Shown: piece by piece, positions 35,688-44,639 of the stretch | How the letters are laid out: every line of letters begins with the position of its first letter | Numbering within the stretch: the stretch's first letter is position 1 | NCBI GenBank assembly: GCA_941918925.1 | Contig: OW799233.1 | Location: 84,202,055 to 84,266,054, forward strand | Direction of reading: 5' to 3' | Length of the DNA: 64,000 nucleotides | DNA from: Phyto melanocephala | Taxonomy: Eukaryota > Arthropoda > Insecta > Diptera > Rhinophoridae | Position numbers and translations under genes: made by a program | Notes under the pieces: generated by a model | The model's input: only the letters and a program-made list of their open reading frames with translations | The model's database searches: none | What the model was told of the DNA's origin: nothing

Positions 35688-35914
35688 ATCTCTTACAGGG
35701 TTGCAAAATGAGAACATCAAAATTGTACCAAGAAGCTCATAAAATTGTACTTTTTCGACCCCAATTGTATCAAAAATTGTATTTTAAAAATTTTTTTAAT
35801 ATTTTTTTTTTTAATTAAAAGCCAGAAAAAAACATAAACATAACATACAATTGTACATAAAAATTCATTTTTGTAGTATTAAAATCAACATTTGTACTTA
35901 AAAATTTATTTATA

Positions 35915-36628
35915 CACGCAAAGAAAAACCATGGTTACGGCATGATCACGACGGTCATATTATTTTTTCTAAAACAATATTTGGTTGTCGTAAACAACTA
36001 ATAGTTATTTTTGTTTCATTTCATCATATATTATGTCACGATAATAAAACATTTGTTTGAATTGTATCATTTAATGATTACTTTTCGTAAAAATTTCAAA
36101 ATGGTTATGGTATGATTTAAAAAAATTAATTTGACAAAAATAAAATTATATTCAAAAGCATTATAAATTACAAATAATCATTAAATAATAGGTGAGACAA
36201 CTCTATGATTACAAATTAATCAAGCTATGATTTTTTTTAATAATAATTTGATTTCAAGTGTTTTTCTTCTTGCTGAATAAATTTTTATTATTTTAAAAGT
36301 TTGAGATGTCAAAAAAAAGAACAAAAATTTTAAAAAATCAAAGAAAATTTAAAAATAAACGTGAAAATGTTGGCAAAAAAAATTGCAATTAAATTGGTAA
36401 GTACAATCAATATGTGCATGTTACAGCAAAAGACAATAATTTGCCGCAAAAAAGGAAAAAATTTTCGATTTCAATTGTAGTCATATACATGATTATTGAA
36501 TGATACTTTAAAATAACATAATAATGATAACTGGTAACCATTATATGTTTTAACGATAGTCATACAATTCAATCATAGTATGTTGCTCTTCGATTATGGT
36601 TACCACAACCATATTTTTTCTTTGCGTG
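35915..36628. mobile_element. TA-flanked MITE nested in the hAT element
   Basis: The terminal inverted repeats are CACGCAAAGAAAAACCATGG on the left and CACGCAAAGAAAAAATATGG on the right (read inversely), with TA directly outside both ends (35913-35914, 36629-36630). The interior repeats ATGATT/GTATGAC-type words in both orientations, such as TATGATTGAATTGTATGAC read inversely at 36553-36580. No transposase frame. Confidence 0.8.
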
Positions 36629-36782
36629 TACTTTAAAAGTATATCTTTAAAAAAAGAAACTGCACTAAGATATGTATACATATATATGTATACATATTTA
36701 AACATAAAATAAATTACATAAAACGTCTACCGATATCATGAGATCAAATTGGTTTTGATAACAAATTATTTGGTATTTTGAA

Positions 36783-37148
36783 ACTAAAACAACAAGAATT
36801 TGATGACCTTAACAAATCTTTTGCCTGTATAAGACCGGAAACTGTAGGCACATGAAGCCTATTTCGTTCTTCCGTTTAAATAATATTTTGAAAGGAAAAA
36901 ATCGTCTGCAAATGTGGAACTGATAATATCCCACCTACAACTCTTGAAAGTTCCGGAAACATTAATTCATTCAATTGGTTTTTCATTTCAGAAACTTTAG
37001 CCCGAAAGTTGCATATACTTTCATTTTTAAAATCTTTTAATACTTCTATATCCGCCAGGGATCTAAACTGTGTATTAATTGAGTCAAAATTTTTGTATTC
37101 GTTTGGAAAAAATTTTATTAGAAGTGGCACTATGCTATTCGCAAACAT
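36783..37148 (-). pseudogene. hAT transposase, C-terminal fragment
   Basis: The minus-strand frame starts near 37148 with MFANSIVPLLIKFFPNEYKN, then FDSINTQFRSLADI, and ends at a stop at 36873-36875. The same frame then reads TEERNRLHVPTVSGLIQAKD and LLRSSNSCC. The 'T-E-x-R-N-R-L-x-x-x-T-V' block is the C-terminal dimerisation region of hAT transposases, so a single nonsense codon splits an otherwise continuous fragment. The usual 'S-N-A-D-x-E-R-x-F' segment before it is decayed. The N-terminal and catalytic parts are missing. Confidence 0.65.
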
Positions 37149-37267
37149 AAAATGAGAAACTTAGTAAATTGTACCAAATGGGTAATTGGTGTACCATTGT
37201 ACTTTTGAGGTTTAAATTGTACCACAAAAAGTACAATTGTACCAACTTTTGCAACCCTGATCTCTTA

Positions 37268-37687
37268 AGCATTTGGCTTATTATTCAGTCGCTGATGTTA
37301 AATCACCGTGTCAAGTAACACGATAAAACAGTAATTGAACAAGTTTAAACTTAAAAATAAATTCTAATATTCGCTAGCGCAATAGTTGGACTCGCCATCT
37401 CCGGCCAACACAGTAAGCATTTAGAGTCCTATATCGAATGTTTAAAATACACAAGGTTCACTAGGTGGCAATATAATCACACAATGAATACATAACCGTT
37501 ATATAAGTCTTGAATGACATATTGTTTCAGCATTACTGAGCTGGGTTTTAAGAATTTTTTTTTGCGAAGACCTTTTATAAGATTCAAATACAACTAAAAG
37601 CTTAAACGTTATCGCAAACGTTCCACCTGTCAAATATGTTGCTGGTTTAATTAATCTATTTTTTTAATGAAGAAAAATTACACAGAT
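37268..37687. other. A+T-rich DNA, no feature
   Basis: Nothing recognised. Confidence 0.5.
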
Positions 37688-38584
37688 AACAAGCAAGCTA
37701 TATTCGGGCGTGACGAATCCTATAAAAATTCGTAACATCGCTTCGATATGTAGTTTTGCTTTATTATTTTCATGTGACATTTTCCTTTATTATTTCCGAC
37801 TCCAGCTTTAATTTTTACATAGTTTCGGACGCCATATTGAACTTTAAATTATTTCACATTTTACTGTATTCACTGGTCAAGCCCTTTATTTGATACCCAT
37901 ATTGTGGGTGTTTTGACCCATCCGTTATTACTAGTTTTGACCCATAACGGATATATTTTATTTTGGGCACCATCTTTGATTTTAAATTTTTCATTGTTTG
38001 CTGTATTCTACAGGTGAAGTACTTTTGTTTGATACCAATGTTGAGGTGGTTGAAGTGAGAGTGAGACTTGACTCATATATAAATTAATTATAATCCATTT
38101 TGTAGTGATGGCCACCTTAGACTTAAAAGTTTTTTTATGTCCTATATTTGGATGCTTTCTCTATCTTTGAATACCCATATCGTTCCTCTCTTTTGTCCAG
38201 AAGCTTTTGTCCAGAAGTTTGTAAACTTTTGAAAAAACACCAGTTAGTAACCGATTGATCCAAAACCTTGTAAGAATATCCGAAGACGCATATTGTATAT
38301 TTTAATAGTATTAAACGTCTCAATAGATTAACCTAAGGCTGAAAAACTTTGTTTTTTATGGCAAAAATATTGAAAACAAAGGCAGTCGTGTTTATTTATT
38401 CATATCGCAGAAAGTTATAGGTCGGTCGTGCTGGATTTTAATAGCGATTCATTCCTGGATGTTTGCAAAATATTGATACTACATACTGATCTGAGTAACA
38501 TGTGGTGGCTTTCAAATATTGATTTTAACTTACACACGGACGTATGTTCCTCATAGGCTTTCACCGCAGGTGAAAGGTATTTAA
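37688..38584 (-). mobile_element. DINE-1/Helentron-like element (older type B/C copy)
   Basis: Begins AACAAGCAAGCTATATTCGG with a decayed hairpin (TTCGGGCGTGACGAA) and ends CACCGCAGGTGAAAGGTAT. Blocks GTCAAGCCCTTTATTTGATA, CAGAAAGTTATAGG and TAATAGCGATTCATTCCTGG align with 53280-54106 and 38770-39296 but are more diverged. No coding capacity; the frame 38135-38323 is repeat-derived. Confidence 0.65.
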
Positions 38585-38639
38585 ATATTTATGAATTCAA
38601 ATTAGAAATCTTATATTATTTATTTAAAAATGTTATACA

Positions 38640-38760
38640 TTTCATTTCATTTCACTGGTGCTTATGCCAGATCATCAGTAAATCTTATACCCAAATTCTT
38701 GAAAAAGTTTAAAATGATAAAAGTTATATTTTTTTAAAATTCTCATTAGCAAAATAAGAA
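38640..38760 (+). repeat. Unclassified dispersed repeat pair, copy 2
   Basis: Matches 22735-22860 in the same orientation (CATTTCACTGGTGCTTATGC...). It lies between two Helentron-like copies. Class unknown. Confidence 0.45.
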
Positions 38761-38769
38761 TTCAAAAAT

Positions 38770-39296
38770 AACAAGTAACAGTGCTATATTCGGCCGTGCC
38801 GAATCTTATGTACCCTTCACAACGTGTAGTCATGCAATAACAATTGTTTGTATCACCATTCATCTCATATAAAATACGTATGTATGTACATACATATGTA
38901 TGTACATGTAAAAAACATACCAAAAAAAAACCAATATGTATGTAGGTTGTTGTTGTAATTGTGAAAAAAAAAGAGGTGGTCGTGGTTTTTTGCTCATATC
39001 TCAGAAAGTTATGGGGCGATTGTGCTGAATTTCAATAGCGATTCATTGATGGATATTTCCAAGAGATTGATACCATATACAGATCTGAGGAACATATGGT
39101 TGCTTCTAAAAGTTAATTTCAACCAACACACGGACAGACGGGCAGACGGACAGACGGTCAGGGCTTAATCGACTCCTCTATTCATAAGCTTTCAGAAAAT
39201 ATATACTTTATGGGGTCGGAAATGAAAACTGTAGAAATTACAAACGGAATGACAAAGCTATATATACTCTTGTGCACCACAGGTGAAGGGTATAAA
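38770..39296 (-). mobile_element. DINE-1/Helentron-like element type B, short copy
   Basis: 3' end: AACAAGTAACAGTGCTATAT, hairpin TTCGGCCGTGCCGAA, TTATGTACCCTTCACAACG. 5' end: ACCACAGGTGAAGGGTATAA. The body has the TGTATGTACATACATATG run, the CAGAAAGTTATGGGGCGATT block and the CAGACGG/GGTCGGAAATGAAA blocks. The section 38994-39114 is essentially identical to 53850-53970, so the two copies are young. Confidence 0.75.
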
Positions 39297-39461
39297 AACA
39301 AAAAAACTATAAAAAACTTTTTCAAAAACCCAACAAACAATTTTTCAATTTAAATTTATTTTATTTTTCTAATCCCTTTAACCTTTGGCTAACCATTGGT
39401 TAACACTAAATGTTTATAAGGGCAATCGAAAAATAAAATCTTCTGTTATTAAATAATTTAT

Positions 39462-39547
39462 TAGATTATTCGGGTAATGGTCCCATATAAACCCAACAAC
39501 CAAATAAATATCATTGAAAAATTATGGTCCATATCCCGAATAATCTA
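39462..39547. repeat. 86-bp foldback next to a Helitron
   Basis: The left arm TAGATTATTCGGGTAATGGT and the right arm read inversely TAGATTATTCGGGATATGGA form a ~25-bp inverted repeat with few mismatches. The Helitron 5' end lies 7 bp to the right. Confidence 0.7.
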
Positions 39548-39553
39548 GTAAAA

Positions 39554-40668
39554 TCTATATATATAAAAGTGAAACTCTGTGTGTGTGTGTGTGTGTTAGC
39601 TATAGACTCCGAAACTGTAAAACCGATCGGGCTCAAACTTTGGTAAGTTGTTGTACACATACCAGGGAGTGTTTATGGGTGGAAAAAAGTGGGCGGGGCC
39701 ACGCCCATAAAAAATTAGTTATCATTTTAAGCTACTTGCACATGACCGATTTTTCTGAAACTTTGCACACATATCGAGCTGTCATGACTTAATAATTTCG
39801 TGATAAGAAAAGTGGGCGGGGCCACGCCCCTAAAAAAGTTTTAATTTTGAGGTACTTGCACTGGACCGATTTTTCTGAAACTTTGCACAGATATTGAGCT
39901 GTCATGACCTTATAATTTCGTGATTAAAAAAGTGGGCGGGACCACGCCCATAAAAAATTTGTTATCAGTTTTAGCTACTTGCACTAGACCGAATTTTTTG
40001 AAACTTTGCAAACATACTGAGCTGTCATGACTTTACACTTCCGTCATTAGAAAAGTGGGCAGTGCCACGCCCATTAAAAAAAGGTATCATTTTGAGGTCC
40101 TTGCACTGGACCGATTTTTCTGAAACTTTGCACACATATTGAACTGTTATGACTTTACAATCTCGTTATTATAAAAGTGGGCAGGGCCACGCCCATAAAA
40201 AAAAGTTATAATTTTGAGGTACTTGCACTGGACCGATTTTGCTGAAACTTTGCACACATATTGAGCTGTTATGACTTTACAATTTCGTCATTAGAAAAGT
40301 GGGCGGGGCTACGCCCATAAAAAATTTGTTATCAGTTTTAGCTACTTGCACTAGACCGAATTTTTTTAAACTTTGCAAACATACTGAGCTGTCATGACTT
40401 TACACTTTCGTCATTAGAAAAGTGGGCAGTGCCACGCCCATTAAAAAAAGTTATAAGTTTGAGGTACTTGCACTGGATCGATTTTTCTAAGACTTTGCAC
40501 ACACACTAAGCTGTCATGACTTTACAATTTCGTTATTAGAAAAGTGGGCAGGGCCACGCCCATAAAAAAAATTATAATTTTTAGGTTTTCGCACTTAATA
40601 TTCAATAAAAATTCAGAATGCATTTTGATTCATTAAGGGGCGTAGCAACGCGCGCCGGGTTTGGCTAG
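39554..40668 (+). mobile_element. Non-autonomous Helitron, copy A
   Basis: Starts TCTATATATATAAAAGTGAA after an A, ends GCAACGCGCGCCGGGTTTGG then CTAG before a T: the A^TC...CTAG^T rule of Helitrons. After a TG repeat and the block CTATAGACTCCGAAACTGTA, there are eight units with a period of 120-123 bp (boxes at 39687, 39810, 39930, 40053, 40175, 40297, 40420 and 40542). Each carries a GC-rich palindromic box such as GTGGGCGGGGCCACGCCC and a TTTTTCTGAAACTTTGCACA block. No protein. Mobilisation by an autonomous Helitron elsewhere is inferred. Confidence 0.85.
39687..40570 (+). repeat. ~122-bp minisatellite inside Helitron A
   Basis: Eight copies of a 120-123-bp unit. The first boxes read GGGCGGGGCC and later ones mostly GGGCAGTGCC or GGGCAGGGCC, an order also visible in Helitrons B and C. 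The small frame at 39583-39792 only reflects this repeat. Confidence 0.85.
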
Positions 40669-40753
40669 TATTATATAATTTTTAAAAATAATTCTAAATA
40701 ATTTAATCAGCTCCATAAATTATTGAACCTGTTTTAAATTAAATAAAGTAGAA
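40669..40753. other. Short A+T-rich spacer
   Basis: Nothing recognised between Helitron A and the candidate exon. Confidence 0.5.
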
Positions 40754-40980
40754 AGGAAAAAATCTAAGCATACATGATAAATATAGTAAAAGTTGGAATT
40801 GGTGGCATAACCAACCGCCGAATTTACAAAAAAACGGTGTTATCCAGGAACTGGACAAAAAGCAAATTTTACTGAAAGAAAGGCTTGATAAGACGAAAAG
40901 AAAGAAACCTACTGAATGTATCGGGATAAAAGAGATATTGACTTTGAACACCTCCACAATTAAACTCAAACTCTGTTTTA
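40754..40980 (+). CDS. Candidate coding exon, unrecognised basic/coiled-coil protein
   Basis: An uninterrupted plus frame from just after a stop at 40748-40750. It reads KGKNLSIHDKYSKSWNWWHN, QPPNLQKNGVIQELDKKQIL and LKERLDKTKRKKPTECIGIK, then EILTLNTSTIKLKLCF, and stays open to a TAA near 41030. It is Lys/Glu/Leu-rich with heptad-like spacing, and codon use is less A/T-ending than the surroundings. A possible acceptor (AAAGTAG|AAAGG) lies at its start and a GT at ...GAATGTATCG is a weak donor. No family recognised, no start codon near the beginning and no partner exon seen. It could be a chance frame or a TE remnant. Confidence 0.25.
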
Positions 40981-41440
40981 GTCAAAAACAAAACATATTT
41001 TTATATGGACATACATACATATGTACTTAACAGAACTTCCTTTAAAAGATTGGCCAACATTTTATTTTATTATTTTGCTTTTTGTGTAATAATTTTCCAA
41101 AATTTGTTCTTAGAAGTTAAATATTAAACAAATTTCATTGACATTTGCTGACTTTTATTAATTTTTTTTAGTTGACAGAAATTTCATAATTGTATGAAAA
41201 ATTATAGATCGTACTAACGTTACCCTACATACAGTCAGTTGCCCTAAACTTTAAGGAATTAACTCTTTTATGATAAATTTTACCAACAATAAATAAACGT
41301 ACTTGTGGCGTGTGGAACTAAAAAGGTAATTTAAACTTAATGCTTCTGATACACATACTGCTAATACATATAAATTTTTCATTTAAAAATAAAAGTCAAG
41401 TGCTTCTTAAAGTTGCACTCAATAAAGAATTCATTTATTT
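40981..41440. other. A+T-rich DNA, no feature
   Basis: Nothing recognised up to the next Helentron-like element. Confidence 0.5.
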
Positions 41441-42074
41441 TTATACCCTTCACACTGAGTGTAATGGTATATATAGGTTTGACATTCCGCGTGAAATTTC
41501 TACAATTTTCATTTCCGACCCCATAAAGTATATATTTTCTGAAAGCTTATGGATAGGGGAGTCAATTAAGCACTGTCCGTCTGTCAGTCTGTCCGTGCGT
41601 ATTTTGAAATCAACTTTTTGAAGCCGCTAGACATTTTCAAGACCCCTGAAAGGTACCAAAATATCAGAAATATTTGGGAGCAGATCGGTATTAAAAATCA
41701 GCTCTATAAATAACTAAGATATGATAGAAAAACCTAGACAACCTCGTCCTTTTACACCAATACAAACTGGATGAACGTAGGTTCGACTCCCAGTTAAGAC
41801 AAAAAAAAAAATTTTTTTAATTTTTTTCTTATTTTTTTTTAATTTTTTATTTCTATTTATTTTTTGTTTGTTTTATTTTCACATATATAAACTTTCTTTA
41901 TAATTTTACAATGGGATATTTTTAAGCGGATAAAGTCATTTTAAAGATAATGAAACATCTATGTATTTCATATTAATGAGATGAATGGTGATGCAAACAA
42001 TTGTTATTGCATGACTACACATTATGAAGGGTAAATACGATTCGGCACGGCCGAATATAGCACTCTTACTTGTT
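41441..42074 (+). mobile_element. DINE-1/Helentron-like element type B, complete
   Basis: 5' end TTATACCCTTCACACTGAGT, then GGTTTGACATTCCGCGTGAA, CCGACCCCATAAAGTATATA and a GTCCGTCTGTCAGTCTGTCC stretch. A GGTTCGACTCC box lies at 41780-41790, followed by an A/T-rich tract. The 3' block is TGAATGGTGATGCAAACAAT and the subterminal repeat is TATGAAGGGTAAATACGATT. The hairpin is TTCGGCACGGCCGAA and the end CTCTTACTTGTTTT. The CCCTTCA/TGAAGGG subterminal inverted pair and a 3' hairpin close to the end are what is known of DINE-1/Helentron elements. The frame 41340-41621 is repeat-derived. Confidence 0.8.
41780..41790 (+). promoter_or_regulatory. tRNA-type B box in the Helentron-like element
   Basis: GGTTCGACTCC fits the internal Pol III B-box consensus GGTTCGANNCC. 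Related boxes (GCATCGAATCC) sit at the same place in the copies at 19047-19057 and 12101-12111, each followed by a T-rich tract. No convincing A box at the correct distance was found, so Pol III activity is unproven. Confidence 0.35.
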
Positions 42075-43385
42075 TTTATTATGTTCAAAAAACGCTATTA
42101 AAATACTTTTCCACTTCAAGACAAAGAATTTAAATTCAACCTTTAAGATTCAAAAAAAAAAAAATATTTGTCAATTTAAAAAAAAATGCCTCATTCTTAA
42201 ATTTATTACGAATATGTGAATATACTTTTCAAAGATCGTTGTGAGCCTCTTATGTATTAGACGTAATATGTAAACGTGGGTAGGAGTGTAACGTTGTATA
42301 AATTACTTTGCGAAGGAAGACAAAAAGGAGGAGTTGTAGAATGTAGAGTAACAGAAGCAGAAGTATATTAATAAGTTTAGTCCATTACAAGTTTGTGAGG
42401 CTTCGATTGATGGGTGCACAACAATGACGGGGGGAAATTAACCAATTTATCTCTGTTTTCTATAAAAGAACAAAACATTCTAACATTTGCAAAAACTCAT
42501 TTACACACACACTTTTCTATTCTCAAACACTAACATACTCCTCATTCATAAGAATACAAAGTTTTGTGTGGAATTGACGTATAGAATAGACTACAACAAT
42601 GTAAGAAACAATATGAACTTCTTAATAGAAAACAAAAGCTCGAAACAAAAAAGCAATCACAACAAAAACTGGTGATGCTATATAAAATCAAGAAGAATGA
42701 ACAACTAAAACCAGTCTAATATCACCGACAATGATAGAAAGCTTTTTGCAAAAAGAAAACAAAAAATTCAGAAAAACGGATATAACCATTAAGTTGGAAA
42801 TTGTGTTTGTATGTGCATGTATTTATTAGGGCATTCAGTTGAGTGAATTATTCTAAAATTGTTGTTGAGAATTGTTGATTTCGAGTAGTGAAATGGTTTG
42901 GGAATCGATAAATTCGCATCAATAAAAAACAGTTGCATAGTAGACTAAAAATTATTTTTAATTAAATATGTTTGAGAGAAAGCTTTCGAGCATTTAAACA
43001 TTTTTAGTAAAACGCCCTAATGAATACAGACGAATAGATACTTATTCACAGAATTTTCTTTGTACTAAATATTGTACAAAAAATATTTTTTTTTCTAAAA
43101 ACAGAATGTAATGTAATGACAGAGTTGCCATCAGCCTGCTAATGTGCAAAATAACTTGGCATATGTGGAATATTACTTTAATCCATAATCCATGATAAAT
43201 AGTAACAATATCAAAAATCTTAGATCGGTCAAAATTGCATGTATAATTTCTTATATTATTAACACCTTTCATAAATTGATTTAAGTAATTTCATGGCATA
43301 ATTTAAGTTTATATTTATAATTTCCTTTATAATTTTTTTTTGACTTTTCTTAAATAAAGTATATAAAAACTAAATTAGTGGTTTT
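42075..43385. other. A+T-rich DNA, no feature
   Basis: Frames at 42487-42675 and 43042-43272 lack motifs. No repeats recognised. Confidence 0.5.
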
Positions 43386-43520
43386 ATCTTATGGGATCTA
43401 GGTGGCTAATCACAATAAAGAAGATGGCAGGAACAGGATATGTATCGTTTAGTAGTTGAATTGTTTTACCGGGTAAATGGAATGTGAAGTCATCCTGTGG
43501 GTACTGCAAACTATCCACAT
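43386..43520 (-). CDS. Candidate terminal exon, unrecognised protein
   Basis: The minus-strand frame reads FHVDSLQYPQDDFTFHLPGK, then TIQLLNDTYPVPAIFFIVIS and HLDPIR before a TAA near 43388. Codon third positions are about half G/C, clearly unlike the surrounding DNA. Upstream on this strand lies TTAATTATCACAATTTTTTA followed by several AG dinucleotides (GGATAG, TTTGCAG, CCACAG) that could serve as splice acceptors, so it could be a last exon. No family recognised and no upstream exon seen. Confidence 0.3.
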
Positions 43521-44606
43521 GAAATAAAAAATTGTGATAATTAAAACAAACAGTATCATGTTTTCAACAATAAGATAAAAATAGGTTCCCTTGCTACGAT
43601 CTTTATAGTCATAAAAATCTTATATCTGACTTGGCCTTGAACTTGAATTATTTTTTGTACAATAAAACACGATATTTTCGTACATAATGTTTCTAAACAG
43701 TCAGTTATTTAATATGCCTCAACAATTTAGCATATAGAGCTTGGCAACACTTTTAAAAGCAATAGTGGAGGTGAGTGCCTTATATGTATGTGGTTGTAAT
43801 AGTTTGTGACACATTTCTGCTCAACAAGATGATTACATTTGTTTTTCCTTTTTAGTTAGTAATCGATCAAGCATTTGATTAAGAGCTGTTTTTATTTTAC
43901 TGCCAGCATTTTTTTATCTGCACTACTTGTGTTTTTTAAACTGACACTACACAAAATTTTAGGGCAATTTCAGTTTATTTATAAGATCGTGAAGTTAAGT
44001 GCAAATAATATAAAAAATATGACACAAATTTTGTTATATCAGAAAATTTAGGAAAATCTTAAACGTTTATGAGAGATACGTTTTTTCTTTTATCTAACCA
44101 ATGCTTATAAGTATTTTCTTTGTGTTTAATATTCATTAATTTTTATCGTATGTTTGTTTAAAAGCAACGCTAAAAAGATTCTTGAATAGTTGCTACTTGT
44201 ACTAGCATAAGTGGGTCTCGTTAACTTGCGATTTAGGTGCAAACCAACTCCAATAACCGATCAACGAGAAGCCCTTAGGGCTGCTAACTTCTGTAATACC
44301 GGATAGAATTGTGGTTTGTCGTGATTTTAGTTTCGTTTAGTTTATTTTTTTCTTTTTTTTTTTTTTTTAATTTTTGGTTCCGTGATAACACTCCGAAATG
44401 CAACAATATTATCACCGGCATATAACCAAGCTAACAAGCCTTTGGAAAGTGGTATTGAAATTATCTGTATAAAATAATGGAACTGGTTTAGTCGACATTA
44501 GCTGAAAATGAGATAATTACAATATTGCAATCCTGAAATTTATTTGAATATTTTGGGCAACTTTGCGGAAAATTATTATATTACTATAAGTAGTGTGGAA
44601 TTCTTA
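43521..44606. other. A+T-rich DNA, no feature
   Basis: A long T-run lies near 44339-44370. No gene, RNA or transposon motif seen. Confidence 0.5.
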
Positions 44607-44639
44607 TAAAGGGTCCGCCAAATAACTTTTTTTTTGAAA

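Larger units (their letters stand above)
35696..37259 (-). mobile_element. hAT-type DNA transposon with a nested MITE
   Basis: The terminal inverted repeats start CAGGGTTGCAAAA at both ends. The exact 8-bp target duplication ATCTCTTA lies at 35688-35695 and 37260-37267. Inside the termini, several TTGTACC/TTGTACTTTT motifs are repeated in both orientations, probable subterminal sites. It encodes only the C-terminal part of a transposase on the minus strand (36783-37148) and is interrupted by a TA-flanked MITE at 35915-36628. Confidence 0.88.

Noticed and set aside
39583..39792. A conserved small protein (MCVCVSYRLRNCKT...) present three times in the window
   Set aside because: It recurs only because it overlaps the 5' part and minisatellite of the Helitron copies (also 20218-20430 and 62231-62491). 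It translates a TG repeat and GC boxes and has no independent start context.
41780..41790. A true tRNA gene at the B-box-like sequence
   Set aside because: No acceptor stem, A box or anticodon arm could be drawn around it; only the B-box-like word remains.
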